Positions 9,230 through 19,538 of a stretch of DNA of 64,000 nt are shown piece after piece (position 1 is the stretch's first letter; each line of letters begins with the position of its first letter). Origin of the DNA: Caecibacteroides pullorum. Its GTDB lineage: Bacteria; Bacteroidota; Bacteroidia; Bacteroidales; Bacteroidaceae. Under the pieces are notes generated by a model. It saw nothing but the letters and a program-made list of their open reading frames with translations. It was not told the origin of the DNA and did not search any database. The stretch is taken from positions 124,001-188,000 of the forward strand of contig NZ_JAAZTS010000001.1 of NCBI RefSeq assembly GCF_019239235.1, read 5' to 3'. The translations under genes were made by a program, and so were the position numbers.

Positions 9230-9304
9230 AACTAAATGAATTTATTAAGTGAAAAATCTCTTTTTTATTTTAGTTTCGTTTTTCTGCGTTTTTACCGTGT
9301 GTGT

Positions 9305-10483
9305 TTAGTACAAGAAACCGAACAGCCACAACGGGATCTGGTTGTCACGTCCGATTTCCATCTTGTGCATAGCATACACCATGTTAGGATTATTTTTTAT
9401 TTTGATCCCTTCCGGACAAATCTTGAAAGCTTTGTCCTTATCTACCATGAATGAGACGTTTTTATCTCCTCGATTCACCTTGTGGTCTTTCCACAGGGTG
9501 TTGACGAAGAACGTGTCAAGCACATCCTGCTCTTCAACCTTGACCGGGTAGATGGAATACATCAGATTTGAATTGTGCATCATGATTTTGGCCGGCTTCT
9601 TGGGGAATTCTTCTCCTACAGGATAGACCATGTTGATGAGGCGGGCGTCAGCCAGGTATTTGATGTAGTTCATTACCGTGGCGCGCGAAGTCTCTATATC
9701 GTTGGCCAGTTGGCTTACGTTGGGTGCTTTAGGCCCGTCTACTGCCAAGAGATACAACAGCTTTTTTATTTTCGACAAGTATTTCAGTTCGATTTGCTTG
9801 ATGAGCAGGATGTCCACTTCTACCATCATGTTCATGGTCTTGAGCAGATTTTCGGAAAAATTACGCTTTTCGAGGAAGAAGGGGTAGAATCCATGGTGCA
9901 TGTAATCCTGAAAATAGTCCAACGGATGTACTTTGGCCAGTATACCCTTGGCTATCTGTTCGTGGTTGTTCAGGATTTCGTCCAGCGTGTAGGAGTGGAA
10001 TTTCATGCCTGTCTGAAGGTTCAGGAATTCGCGGAAAGAGAAGCCACGCAGGTTGTAACTTTTTACGATGTCGCGCAGTTCGAGGTTTTCTTCTTTCAGG
10101 CGCATGACCGACGAACCAGTGAAGACAATCTTCAGGTTGGGGAAACGGTCGTAGCACATGCGCAACTCCTTACTCCAGTTAGGAAACTTGAATACCTGGT
10201 CAATCAGGAGCACTTTGCCGCCGCGGCGTTGGAATTCGTAAGCAAATTCTACGATGCCGTGGCCGGAAAAGTAGAAATTGTTCATGTTGATAAAGAGGCA
10301 GGAGCGGTCGGTCCCGAATTTTTCCTTGGCATATTGAAGCAGAAAAGTCGTTTTACCTACACCACGCGTTCCTTTAATGCCTATGAGACGGTCGTTCCAG
10401 TCAATCTCGTCCATGAGGTCGCGACGAACCGGAGCGTTTGTGTGCTCCACAAGATAGGCGTGTGTGCGGTAGAATGCTTCCAT
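9305..10483 (-). CDS. AAA-family ATPase (AAA_14/DUF4143 type)
   Basis: 392 residues. Walker A is GTRGVGKTT at about residues 38-46 and Walker B is KVLLIDQV near residue 90. FTGSSVMRL at ~121 is the sensor-like motif of this group. The C-terminal half has a helix-turn-helix-like stretch (NVSQLANDIETSRATVMNYIKYL), as in DUF4143 proteins. This archaeal-type ATPase family is abundant in Bacteroides and its cellular role is not established. A -7 motif on the minus strand at 10506-10513 lies 23 bp upstream of the ATG, supporting the start. The gene is divergent from the ATP-grasp-like gene at 10586. Confidence 0.88.
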   Translation of the reverse strand: MEAFYRTHAYLVEHTNAPVRRDLMDEIDWNDRLIGIKGTRGVGKTTFLLQYAKEKFGTDRSCLFINMNNFYFSGHGIVEFAYEFQRRGGKVLLIDQVFKFPNWSKELRMCYDRFPNLKIVFTGSSVMRLKEENLELRDIVKSYNLRGFSFREFLNLQTGMKFHSYTLDEILNNHEQIAKGILAKVHPLDYFQDYMHHGFYPFFLEKRNFSENLLKTMNMMVEVDILLIKQIELKYLSKIKKLLYLLAVDGPKAPNVSQLANDIETSRATVMNYIKYLADARLINMVYPVGEEFPKKPAKIMMHNSNLMYSIYPVKVEEQDVLDTFFVNTLWKDHKVNRGDKNVSFMVDKDKAFKICPEGIKIKNNPNMVYAMHKMEIGRDNQIPLWLFGFLY

Positions 10484-10505
10484 ATCATTAAACTCTTATC
10501 GGCCA

Positions 10506-10565
10506 CAAAGATATAGCTTTTTTATAGAATTGCAAAGTAGACATTGCAAAAATTGCGTAAGTTTG
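10506..10565. promoter_or_regulatory. Divergent promoters between ATPase and ATP-grasp-like gene
   Basis: The minus-strand -7 motif TATCTTTG (written CAAAGATA at 10506-10513) faces the ATPase gene. The plus-strand -7 motif TAAGTTTG at 10558-10565 faces the ATP-grasp-like gene. The plus motif lies inside the longest ORF starting at 10544, so translation must begin later, at 10586. Confidence 0.55.
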
Positions 10566-10585
10566 TACCCGAAAATGAAAAAAGT

Positions 10586-11755
10586 ATGAAGCTGCATGTT
10601 TTTAATCCAGATACGGATTTGGCTTTGGCCTGCAATGGGAAGCATTATCTGGCACCCGAACAGGTACGTGGGATGACACGCGATCTGGCGTTGCTTCCTT
10701 TATGGTATGCGAGGGCGGGAGAAAAGGTATGGATTCCCGATGGGAAAGCAATGCTTTACGCATCGCAAATGTGCCTTTTGTTCAATCTGCAGGTAGAGGT
10801 TGTGACGGGTGCTGATGTGATGCGGATGGAAGAGGTGGAAATGTCGCCTTGGGGATGGAATCCTGCTATTCGTCATTTCTTTCTGAAGAATGGTGTTGCT
10901 GCCGGCCGTTTGCCTTCTGCTGATGAGATAGAAACCTATCGGACGTTGGCGTCCAGACAAACTTCCGCGGCTTTGTTGGGTAAGTTGCCTGCCGATGGGG
11001 CGTATTGTGGTGAGGCGGAAGTTTTCAAAACGCTGGACGCTTGTCGGACGTATGTCGAGGCGCATCAGGGTGGAGTGGTGTTCAAGGCTCCATGGTCCAG
11101 TAGCGGAAAGGGGTTGTGTTGGTGCAGAAATGGATTTTCTGCCGTGGAGGGATGGTGCGGACGTGTCTTGAAGGAACAAGGGGCATTAATAGCTTCTCCT
11201 ATATATAGTAAGGTAGATGATTTTGCGATGGAGTTTGTGATTGACGCTTGTGGAAAGGTCGTTTTTGAAGGCTATTCTTTGTTCTTGACCGATGGACGAG
11301 GCCGTTACTTGGGGAATCGGGTCCTTTCATCTGCCCTTTTTGAAGCATATATGTCACGCTATGTTTCTGTTGGGGTATTGGATAGTTTGTGCACACGTGT
11401 AGCTCTGCTGTTAGAGGAATATGCTGAAGCAGGCTATCGAGGCCCTTTGGGAGTAGACATGATGGTGTGTAAAGAGGAGGACGGCTTTCGTCTTCATCCG
11501 ATGGTGGAAGTCAACCTGCGTATGAATATGGGGATTGTGGCACTTCGTCTGGCAGAGCGTGTACTGGCTCCTGGCTTGAGCGGTTTGTTTCATATCGAAC
11601 ATTACCCTGCACCTGGCGCCTTGTACGAAGCTTATGCTGAACGAATGAGGAAATCGGCTCCTGTTATAGAAGGCGGACGACTGGTACGTGGCTGCCTTCC
11701 TTTGGTGCCCGTTACGTCTGAAAGCCGTTGCCTGGCACTGCTCGAGGTGGATTAA
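10586..11755 (+). CDS. ATP-grasp-like protein of unknown substrate
   Basis: 389 residues from ATG 10586; an upstream in-frame Met at 10544 is rejected because the -7 motif at 10558-10565 would then be inside the gene. The N-terminus MKLHVFNPDTDLALA is typical of a conserved Bacteroidales family. VVFKAPWSSSGKG (about residues 168-180) resembles the glycine-rich ATP-grasp loop, and HPMVEVNLRMNMG resembles the metal-binding E-x-N-x-R motif near the C-terminus. A carboxylate-amine ligase activity is plausible but no substrate can be named. The stop codon overlaps that of the convergent gene. Confidence 0.75.
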   Translation: MKLHVFNPDTDLALACNGKHYLAPEQVRGMTRDLALLPLWYARAGEKVWIPDGKAMLYASQMCLLFNLQVEVVTGADVMRMEEVEMSPWGWNPAIRHFFLKNGVAAGRLPSADEIETYRTLASRQTSAALLGKLPADGAYCGEAEVFKTLDACRTYVEAHQGGVVFKAPWSSSGKGLCWCRNGFSAVEGWCGRVLKEQGALIASPIYSKVDDFAMEFVIDACGKVVFEGYSLFLTDGRGRYLGNRVLSSALFEAYMSRYVSVGVLDSLCTRVALLLEEYAEAGYRGPLGVDMMVCKEEDGFRLHPMVEVNLRMNMGIVALRLAERVLAPGLSGLFHIEHYPAPGALYEAYAERMRKSAPVIEGGRLVRGCLPLVPVTSESRCLALLEVD

Positions 11756-13233
11756 TATCGACTGGCAGGAGCCGAAGGCTCACTTTCGTTGCCATATCTG
11801 TCTATGGCCGTTACGACAAAATGGCGACGCGTTGTCCAAGGCAGGATCGGAGCATAGATATATTCCGTTTCACGTATGCCTGTAGCTACGATGTTTGCAG
11901 GGTTTTGTGTGTCGACAGGCAGTTCGTCTGAGGCATAAACTACATAAGTAGGTGTGTTTTGCTTGTCGTTGTCGGTTGACGCTTTCCAATGCAGGCGCGT
12001 GTATCCTTCAGAGATTTGTTCGGCTTTCAGCTCGGATGGAGCTGAAGGGGCGATGCTGTCTGCCCATGTCATAGGAGGTTGCAGGGCAGGGTAGGCGTAG
12101 AAATCGTTTTGAAGTATGTCATACAAGTTTTGGGTATTGTCTGTCACGAATTTCACCCGATAGTGCGCTTCGCCTGCCAGGTGATGGTTACGTATGAAGT
12201 TGATTTGCCGTTGTATTTCGTCCAGGCTCCAGTCGCCTTCGCTGGGGTGGAGGAAGTAGACGCCAAGGCCGGGCACTACGTGGCGGCCATTGCTTTGCTC
12301 CTGCCAGTCGAGGGCGAACGGATAGAAAGCGTTGCCGCGGAAGTACATCATGGGGTAAATCTGATCCAGAATACCTTCGCCCAGCCATCCTTGTACATCC
12401 TGGTAGACAACATGGAAGGCATTCCATCCTTTGGATGAGTAGCGGCTGGTATCACGATACTTTCCTACAGGGCAGGTGCTGACTTTGACCCAAAGTTTCA
12501 GTTGTTTTACACCTTTATATATGTAGCGCAAAATTTCCGTGATGTTGTCCCTGCGCCATTGGTCGAGGCTACGTCCGTTGCCGTACTTTCGATAATCATA
12601 GCTGTCAGGGAAACGGAAGGCACGTTCGGGATAGCGCAGGTAGTCGAAATGTACACCATCCACGTCATATCTTTCCACGACTTCTTTGACCAGGCTCATC
12701 AGGTATTCTTTCGTTTTAGGATTGCCTGGGTTGAGAAAATACTCGCGTTTATAGGGTACGCAGATTTTGGGTTGTCGGCGGGTAACAGATTGTTTGCCCA
12801 GTGAGGCTACATGTTTGCGTCCTCCCAGTGGAATGGTCACCATCCAGGCATGACATTCCATGCCCCTCTTGTGGCACTCTTCTACGGCAAAAGCCAGTGG
12901 ATCGTAACCTGGGTCCTTGCCACTTTTGCCTGTCAAAATGGAATTATAGGGTTCTATGTCCGATTTGTAGAGGACATCGCCACGTGTACGTGCTTGAAAC
13001 AACACGGTATTGAAGTTGGCTTCTTTCAGTTTGTCCAAGATCTCTACCAGTTCTTCCTTCTGCTTTTGTATGCCGGCTGGGGTTGTCGCTTTGGTGCGTG
13101 GCCAGTCGAGGCCATATACTGCAGTTATCCATGCTGCGCGTACTTCGTACTTGGGAGCAGGTTGTGCGGATAAATTGAACAGTATCAGGAAACTGAAAAC
13201 AATCAGCAGGTATATGCAGTTTATATTTATCAT
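11752..13233 (-). CDS. Secreted GHL10-type glycosidase-like protein with Fn3 domain
   Basis: 493 residues. Residues 1-24 form a signal peptide (hydrophobic core ending NLSAQ). The catalytic-type TIM barrel (family 10-like glycosylhydrolase, YngK/DUF187) carries RAAWITAVYGLDWP, NTVLFQARTRGDVLY and DGVHFDYLRYP. From about residue 395 a fibronectin type III-like domain begins (APSELKAEQISEGYTRLHWK). Family members act on cell-envelope or mucin-like glycans, but direct biochemical evidence is sparse. Its stop codon overlaps the convergent gene at TTAA 11752-11755, with no room for a terminator. Probably exported to the periplasm or outer surface. Confidence 0.88.
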   Translation of the reverse strand: MININCIYLLIVFSFLILFNLSAQPAPKYEVRAAWITAVYGLDWPRTKATTPAGIQKQKEELVEILDKLKEANFNTVLFQARTRGDVLYKSDIEPYNSILTGKSGKDPGYDPLAFAVEECHKRGMECHAWMVTIPLGGRKHVASLGKQSVTRRQPKICVPYKREYFLNPGNPKTKEYLMSLVKEVVERYDVDGVHFDYLRYPERAFRFPDSYDYRKYGNGRSLDQWRRDNITEILRYIYKGVKQLKLWVKVSTCPVGKYRDTSRYSSKGWNAFHVVYQDVQGWLGEGILDQIYPMMYFRGNAFYPFALDWQEQSNGRHVVPGLGVYFLHPSEGDWSLDEIQRQINFIRNHHLAGEAHYRVKFVTDNTQNLYDILQNDFYAYPALQPPMTWADSIAPSAPSELKAEQISEGYTRLHWKASTDNDKQNTPTYVVYASDELPVDTQNPANIVATGIRETEYIYAPILPWTTRRHFVVTAIDRYGNESEPSAPASRY

Positions 13234-13314
13234 GCGGAAATTGCTTATTCTTATTTTTTGTCGGCGAAATTACAAAAACTGTTGCTAAATAGTGCAAGAT
13301 AAATAGAAAACAAT

Positions 13315-13322
13315 TACTTTTG
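13315..13322 (+). promoter_or_regulatory. -7 promoter motif of cstA-like gene
   Basis: TACTTTTG fits TAnnTTTG and lies 28 bp before ATG 13351, in the divergent gap shared with the GHL10 gene. Confidence 0.45.
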
Positions 13323-13350
13323 CTTCCAAAAAATAATAAAAGAAACTACT

Positions 13351-14793
13351 ATGATTACTTTTACAATTGCTTTGTTGGCATTGGTTGCCGGCTATTTCCT
13401 CTACGGACGCTTGGCGGAACGCATCTTCGGTCCGGACGATCGTCCAACTCCTGCGCTGACACAAGCAGACGGAGTTGATTATATACCTTTGCCAACTTGG
13501 AAAGTCTTTATGATACAGTTTCTCAACATTGCTGGCGTGGGGCCTATCTTTGGTGCTATTATGGGAGCAATGTTTGGCACAGCTTCCTATTTGTGGATTG
13601 TGCTGGGCAGTATTTTTGCAGGAGCCGTTCATGATTACCTGGCTGGTATGCTTTCGTTACGTAACGGAGGCGAAAGCTTGCCCGAACTCATTGGTCGTTA
13701 TTTGGGTTTGACTACCAAGCAAGTCATGCGTGCGTTTACTGTGTTGCTGATGATGTTGGTGGGGGCTGTCTTTGTGGCTTCTCCTGCAGGACTGTTGGCT
13801 AAGTTGACGCCCGAATCCCTCGATATGACTTTCTGGATTGTAGTTATATTCATTTATTATGTCCTTGCTACCATGTTGCCGGTAGATAAGATAATCGGCA
13901 AGATTTACCCTGTTTTTGCTGTGGCTCTTATTTTCATGGCAGTAGGGATTTTGGTGATGCTTTATGTACATTTTCCAGCCTTGCCTGAGGTCTGGGATGG
14001 AATGCAAAATACGCACCCCAAGGCTGAAACGACTCCAATTTTCCCGATGATGTTCATTACCATTGCCTGTGGAGCCATTTCGGGTTTCCATGCTACACAA
14101 AGTCCCTTGATGGCACGCTGTATGACGAGCGAACGTCATGGGCGCCCCATCTTCTATGGAGCTATGATCACCGAGGGTATTGTCGCTTTGGTATGGGCAA
14201 CGGTTGCCACTTATTTTTTCCATGAGAATGGTATGGGTATCAGTGATGCCTCCATCGTTGTATTCGATATCAGCAAAGATTGGTTGGGCGAAATCGGTGG
14301 TGTATTGGCTATTTTGGGTGTTGTTGCTGCTCCCATTACCAGTGGTGATACGGCTTTCCGCTCAGCTCGCCTTATTGTAGCCGATTTTCTGAAGTTAGAG
14401 CAGAAATCCATACGGAGTCGTTTGTACATATGTATTCCCATGTTCGTTGTTGCCACCGCTTTGCTGATCTATAGTTTGCGCGATGCTGATGGTTTCCAGA
14501 TCATCTGGCGTTATTTCGCGTGGGCCAATCAGACCTTATCTGTCTTTACTTTGTGGGCCGTTACTGTTTGGCTGGTGCGTGAACGTGCTCGTTTTCGTTT
14601 CTGTATCACCCTGTTGCCGGCTCTGTTTATGACGGCAGTCTGTACCTCCTACATCTGTGTAGCTCCTGAAGGTTTGAATTTGGGGCTTCAGAATGCGGGG
14701 CTGATTGCAATGGGAGTTGCAATTGTAGCTTTTGTATGGTTCAATATCTGGAAGGCTAAATATGAAAAGCTGAGAAGGGAGGGGAGAGCATGA
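13351..14793 (+). CDS. cstA: CstA-family carbon starvation transporter
   Basis: 480 residues with about a dozen hydrophobic segments, an inner-membrane protein. The conserved region FLNIAGVGPIFGAIMGAMFG and the segment ISGFHATQSPLMARCM are hallmarks of CstA/BtsT proteins that import peptides or pyruvate under carbon limitation. It is shorter than the ~700-residue enterobacterial CstA, as in the short CstA forms common in anaerobes. It overlaps by 4 nt (ATGA) with a 66-residue membrane protein, which suggests a functional pair. The transported substrate in this lineage is not known. Confidence 0.9.
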   Translation: MITFTIALLALVAGYFLYGRLAERIFGPDDRPTPALTQADGVDYIPLPTWKVFMIQFLNIAGVGPIFGAIMGAMFGTASYLWIVLGSIFAGAVHDYLAGMLSLRNGGESLPELIGRYLGLTTKQVMRAFTVLLMMLVGAVFVASPAGLLAKLTPESLDMTFWIVVIFIYYVLATMLPVDKIIGKIYPVFAVALIFMAVGILVMLYVHFPALPEVWDGMQNTHPKAETTPIFPMMFITIACGAISGFHATQSPLMARCMTSERHGRPIFYGAMITEGIVALVWATVATYFFHENGMGISDASIVVFDISKDWLGEIGGVLAILGVVAAPITSGDTAFRSARLIVADFLKLEQKSIRSRLYICIPMFVVATALLIYSLRDADGFQIIWRYFAWANQTLSVFTLWAVTVWLVRERARFRFCITLLPALFMTAVCTSYICVAPEGLNLGLQNAGLIAMGVAIVAFVWFNIWKAKYEKLRREGRA

Positions 14794-14990
14794 AAAAGAT
14801 GAAGAAATCGTCTGCCTTGAGTTTGGCATTGCTGATTTATATATCGGCAACAGCTGCATATTTTTTGCCTCGCAATTCAGAGATTAGTGTGGCCGAAAAA
14901 TATGTAACTGTGTTTGCTTCTTATGTCATTGTGCTGTTGCTATGGCTTGTGTTGCGTCATAAAGAACATAGAAAAGAAAGAAACGGATAA
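14790..14990 (+). CDS. Small membrane protein coupled to cstA
   Basis: 66 residues with two predicted membrane helices (SSALSLALLIYISATAAYFL and YVTVFASYVIVLLLWLVLR) and a basic tail (RHKEHRKERNG). The ATG overlaps the cstA stop (ATGA), so it is translationally coupled and probably acts with the transporter, by analogy with small accessory subunits of CstA/BtsT-type systems. I do not recognise a named family. Confidence 0.75.
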   Translation: MKKMKKSSALSLALLIYISATAAYFLPRNSEISVAEKYVTVFASYVIVLLLWLVLRHKEHRKERNG

Positions 14991-15032
14991 CTTTTTCTTT
15001 TATCAGTCATCAAAAGTCTCACTTTTTTGGTT

Positions 15033-15040
15033 TATATTTG
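15033..15040 (+). promoter_or_regulatory. -7 promoter motif of the 15077 gene
   Basis: TATATTTG, a full match to TAnnTTTG, 37 bp before ATG 15077. Confidence 0.6.
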
Positions 15041-15076
15041 CATTAAAGACATTATTTAAACTAAAGTGATAGGTAT

Positions 15077-15556
15077 ATGAAAAAACTGATGTTCATTTTC
15101 AGCCTCTTGTTGGTCACAGTTGTGGCTCAGGCACAATTCGAGAAAGGAAAATGGTTTGTTAATCCGTCTGTGACAGGGCTGAATCTGTCTTATAATACCC
15201 AAACGGAAAAAGCTCATTTTGGTATTGAAGCCAATGGAGGTGCTTTCCTGGTAGACAATCTGGCTTTGTTGTTGCGTGCTGGTGCCCAATGGCAAGGTGG
15301 AGGCTCTGATGATTATATTCTGGGTGTAGGCGGACGTTACTACTTTGATGCGATAGGTGTGTTCTTGGGTGCTAATGTCAACTTGAACCATCATGTTTGG
15401 GAACATGACAAGCGCACGTTGGTAGGTTTTGGAACTGAGGCAGGTTATGCCTTTTTCCTTTCAAAGACAGTGACTATTGAACCTGCCGTTTATTGGGATA
15501 TTAATAAAGATCGTTCTGAGTTTGGATTGAAAGTCGGTTTCGGATTCTATTTCTGA
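15077..15556 (+). CDS. Small outer-membrane beta-barrel protein
   Basis: 159 residues. Signal peptide (residues 1-20, ending VAQAQ), then alternating aromatic/polar beta strands typical of an eight-stranded barrel, with a C-terminal Phe (FGFYF) that fits outer-membrane insertion. No ligand motif is seen. It has its own promoter and terminator, so it is monocistronic. Function unknown; small OmpW/OmpX-like structural or lipid-related roles are possible. Confidence 0.82.
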   Translation: MKKLMFIFSLLLVTVVAQAQFEKGKWFVNPSVTGLNLSYNTQTEKAHFGIEANGGAFLVDNLALLLRAGAQWQGGGSDDYILGVGGRYYFDAIGVFLGANVNLNHHVWEHDKRTLVGFGTEAGYAFFLSKTVTIEPAVYWDINKDRSEFGLKVGFGFYF

Positions 15557-15582
15557 TAAAAATATTCTGTTATGATAGGAGA

Positions 15583-15617
15583 AGAGAGCGTTCCGCTGGA
15601 AGTGCTCTCTTTTTTTG
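15583..15617 (+). terminator. Intrinsic terminator
   Basis: AGAGAGC and TTCC pair with GGAA and GCTCTCT, followed by seven T. It ends the beta-barrel transcript and separates it from the TPP riboswitch. Confidence 0.88.
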
Positions 15618-15689
15618 TGGGTAATAATAATCCTAAAAAGGGGTTATCTCCTTTGATATTCCGTTTTTTATTCCGTTATTTGCTGCAGA

Positions 15690-15785
15690 TTTCAGAAAAG
15701 GGGGTGCCTTGTGCGAACGCAATGGCTGAGATTATACCCAATGAACCTGATACGGATCATGCCGGCGGAGGGATTTTTTTGAGTG
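15690..15785 (+). ncRNA. TPP (THI-box) riboswitch
   Basis: The conserved core elements are all present in order: GGGGTGCC (15701-15708), GGCTGAGAT (15724-15732), ATACCC (15734-15739), GAACCTGATACGGAT (about 15743-15757), and ATGCCGGCGGAGGGA (15759-15773). A-rich and T-rich flanks can form helix P1. It precedes thiE-thiC-thi4, and would lower expression when thiamine diphosphate is abundant. No canonical intrinsic terminator was seen between the aptamer and the start codon; see the anti-SD pairing at 15824-15867. Confidence 0.95.
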
Positions 15786-15823
15786 TTTATTTCTGTTTTT
15801 TTCATCACAGCGTCTGTGCGGAT

Positions 15824-15867
15824 GCTCCTTTTCTGTTGTTTATGATATAGTTTAATATGAAAGGAGC
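15824..15867 (+). promoter_or_regulatory. Candidate anti-Shine-Dalgarno/SD pair (riboswitch expression platform)
   Basis: GCTCCTTT at 15824-15831 is an exact 8-nt complement of AAAGGAGC at 15860-15867, which contains the Shine-Dalgarno sequence 3 nt before the thiE ATG. When paired, it would hide the ribosome site. Strong SD sequences are rare in this window, which makes this one stand out. Confidence 0.6.
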
Positions 15868-15869
15868 TT

Positions 15870-16493
15870 ATGTTTCAAGTACAATTCATTACTCATTTTA
15901 CCGATACCATTGGCTATGCCGAGTCAGCCCGCATTGCCCTTGAAGGTGGATGCCGTTGGATTCAGTTGCGTATGAAGGATGCCTCGGACGAGGAGGTAGA
16001 GACCGTGGCGCGACAAGTTCAGGCTATGTGCCATGATTTTGGAGCTTATTTTGTGCTGGACGATCGTGTAGAGCTGGTGAAGCGTCTTCATGCGGATGGT
16101 GTCCATTTAGGTAAGCTTGATATGCCCGTCGACGAGGCACGAGCCTATCTGGGACCTGAGTTTATCATTGGCGGCACAGCAAATACCTTTGATGACATAC
16201 AGCGTCTTCATCGTGCAGGGGCCGACTATATCGGATGTGGTCCTTTTCGCTATACGACAACTAAGAAGAATCTGGCACCTATCCTTGGTTTGGAAGGGTA
16301 TCGCAGGCTCCTGTCGCAGATGGAGGAACATGAAATCAACCTGCCCATCGTAGGTATTGGCGGTATCGGGGCAGACAATATAGCCGATCTGAAAGCTACA
16401 GGTCTGAATGGCATCGCCTTGAGCGGTAGCATCCTGCGTGCTTCAGATCCAGTGGAAGAAATGAAACGAATCATAGAATTAACCCAAAAATAA
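15870..16493 (+). CDS. thiE: Thiamine-phosphate synthase
   Basis: 207 residues, a full-length single-domain ThiE that joins HMP pyrophosphate and the thiazole phosphate to thiamine phosphate. Motifs: RMKDASDEEV near residue 32, DDRVELVKRLHADGVHLGKLD, GGTANTFDDIQR, GADYIGCGPFRYTTTKKN (diphosphate-binding loop), and PIVGIGGIG. It is the first gene behind the TPP riboswitch, with a clear SD (AAGGAG). thiC follows after 12 nt. Cytoplasmic. Confidence 0.95.
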   Translation: MFQVQFITHFTDTIGYAESARIALEGGCRWIQLRMKDASDEEVETVARQVQAMCHDFGAYFVLDDRVELVKRLHADGVHLGKLDMPVDEARAYLGPEFIIGGTANTFDDIQRLHRAGADYIGCGPFRYTTTKKNLAPILGLEGYRRLLSQMEEHEINLPIVGIGGIGADNIADLKATGLNGIALSGSILRASDPVEEMKRIIELTQK

Positions 16494-18224
<1,731 letters not shown>

Positions 18225-18265
18225 ACAAGATAAAATGATTATAACATTCTAATTTTAAGAACAAA

Positions 18266-19039
18266 ATGATTGAAACAAAAGTATCACAAGGTATCATCAG
18301 TACCTATTTTGAGAAGTTGGAGAAGAACCTCGACCTCGATGTCGCTATTGTAGGCGGTGGCCCTTCGGGTATTGTGGCTGCTTACTATCTGGCCAAGGCC
18401 GGCCTGAAGGTAGCTCAGTTCGATCGCAAGCTGGCTCCCGGCGGTGGCATGTGGGGCGGTGCCATGATGTTCAACCAAATTGTCATCCAGGAAGAAGCGA
18501 TGGACATCGTGCGCGAATTCGAAATCAACCATGCACCTTTTGCCGACGGACTCTATGTGATGGATTCCGTGGAGAGCACTTCGTCGTTGCTCTATCACGC
18601 CGTACATGCAGGTGCCACTATCTTCAACTGCTACTCGGTGGAAGATGTCATCTTCAAGAACAACCAGGTGAGCGGTGTGGTAGTTAACTGGACCCCTGTC
18701 CTTCGTGAAGGTTTGCATGTCGACCCGCTGAACATCCTGGCAAAGGTTGTTATCGACGGTACTGGCCACGATAGTGAGATAGCCGCTACCGTTGCCCGCA
18801 AGAACGGTATCCGTCTGGCTACAGAGACCGGTGCGGTTATCGGCGAGCGTTCGCTGGATGTTGTGTCAGGTGAGGAAGAAGTGGTGAACGGTACGAAAGA
18901 AATCTATCCCGGTCTTTACGTTTGCGGTATGGCCGCATCAGCTGTATCGGGTACTCCTCGTATGGGTCCCATCTTCGGCGGCATGTTGATGTCCGGTAAG
19001 AAGGTGGCTGATGAAATCATTGCCCGCTTGAAGAAATAA
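18266..19039 (+). CDS. thi4: Thi4-family thiazole synthase (probably sulfide-dependent)
   Basis: 257 residues, the size of archaeal and bacterial Thi4. The N-terminal FAD/NAD dinucleotide fold is IVGGGPSGIVAAYYLA (residues ~29-44), followed by APGGGMWGGAMMF. VIDGTGHDSEIA (residues ~165-176) corresponds to the region near the sulfur-donor cysteine in yeast and plant suicide enzymes; no Cys is present there, so the protein should take sulfur from free sulfide. It makes the ADP-thiazole moiety from NAD and glycine. No thiG, thiH, thiF or thiS is visible in the operon, so this single protein appears to replace that pathway. A terminator follows. Confidence 0.92.
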   Translation: MIETKVSQGIISTYFEKLEKNLDLDVAIVGGGPSGIVAAYYLAKAGLKVAQFDRKLAPGGGMWGGAMMFNQIVIQEEAMDIVREFEINHAPFADGLYVMDSVESTSSLLYHAVHAGATIFNCYSVEDVIFKNNQVSGVVVNWTPVLREGLHVDPLNILAKVVIDGTGHDSEIAATVARKNGIRLATETGAVIGERSLDVVSGEEEVVNGTKEIYPGLYVCGMAASAVSGTPRMGPIFGGMLMSGKKVADEIIARLKK

Positions 19040-19060
19040 CCTGTTTTTTCAAGATATAGA

Positions 19061-19107
19061 ATAAGGCACGGATGATGCGATTGGCATTATTCGTGCCTTA
19101 TCTTTTT
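19061..19107. terminator. Terminator behind the thi operon (possibly bidirectional)
   Basis: ATAAGGCACG (19061-19070) pairs with CGTGCCTTAT (19092-19101) around a 21-nt loop; CTTTTT follows on the plus strand. The convergent gene ends at 19107. Confidence 0.75.
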
Positions 19108-19538
19108 CAGACTTTCTCCAGTAGGGAAAGTACGGCTTTTATATTCGGGTTGTCTAGCTGTTTTTTTGCTTCTTGTATGAGTTGCTCTTCCGCTTTCTTT
19201 TCATCCTTTCTGATCAGATTTTTTAAATAGATCAATGCTGTAATCGAGAAAAACATTATATAGATCAGAACCCATGAGTCTCCACCGACATCGTTGCGTA
19301 GTAGGTGGATAGCAGTTCTTCCGTCAGTTTGGTAAATCAGCGATAGAATCTTGTACATAGCTGGAAATGTGAAAACTCCTACCATAACCGAAAGTGGATC
19401 GATCAATTTTTGTGTGTATATTTTCTTTTTGTTCATCAGGAAGCAAAGCTCGTTGATTAGGTGTTGCTCCCTCTTGTTCTTTTGTTTTCTTGTATTCATA
19501 AGTCGATTCAATCTTCGTTTGATAATATATTCTCCCAT
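19107..19538 (-). CDS. Hypothetical membrane protein, two helices
   Basis: 143 residues if started at 19538; a second Met at 19499 gives 130 residues and avoids a 31-bp overlap with the upstream lipoprotein gene (stop at 19508), so it may be the real start. Two hydrophobic segments (LSVMVGVFTFPAMYKILSLIY and SWVLIYIMFFSITALIYL) flank a short loop; the C-terminus is a charged helix rich in Lys and Glu. No family recognised. Encoded with the lipoprotein gene. Confidence 0.6.
   Translation of the reverse strand: MGEYIIKRRLNRLMNTRKQKNKREQHLINELCFLMNKKKIYTQKLIDPLSVMVGVFTFPAMYKILSLIYQTDGRTAIHLLRNDVGGDSWVLIYIMFFSITALIYLKNLIRKDEKKAEEQLIQEAKKQLDNPNIKAVLSLLEKV

Noticed and set aside
15572..15850. 92-residue plus-strand ORF
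   Set aside because: It runs across an intrinsic terminator and the TPP riboswitch, so its codons come from RNA structure.
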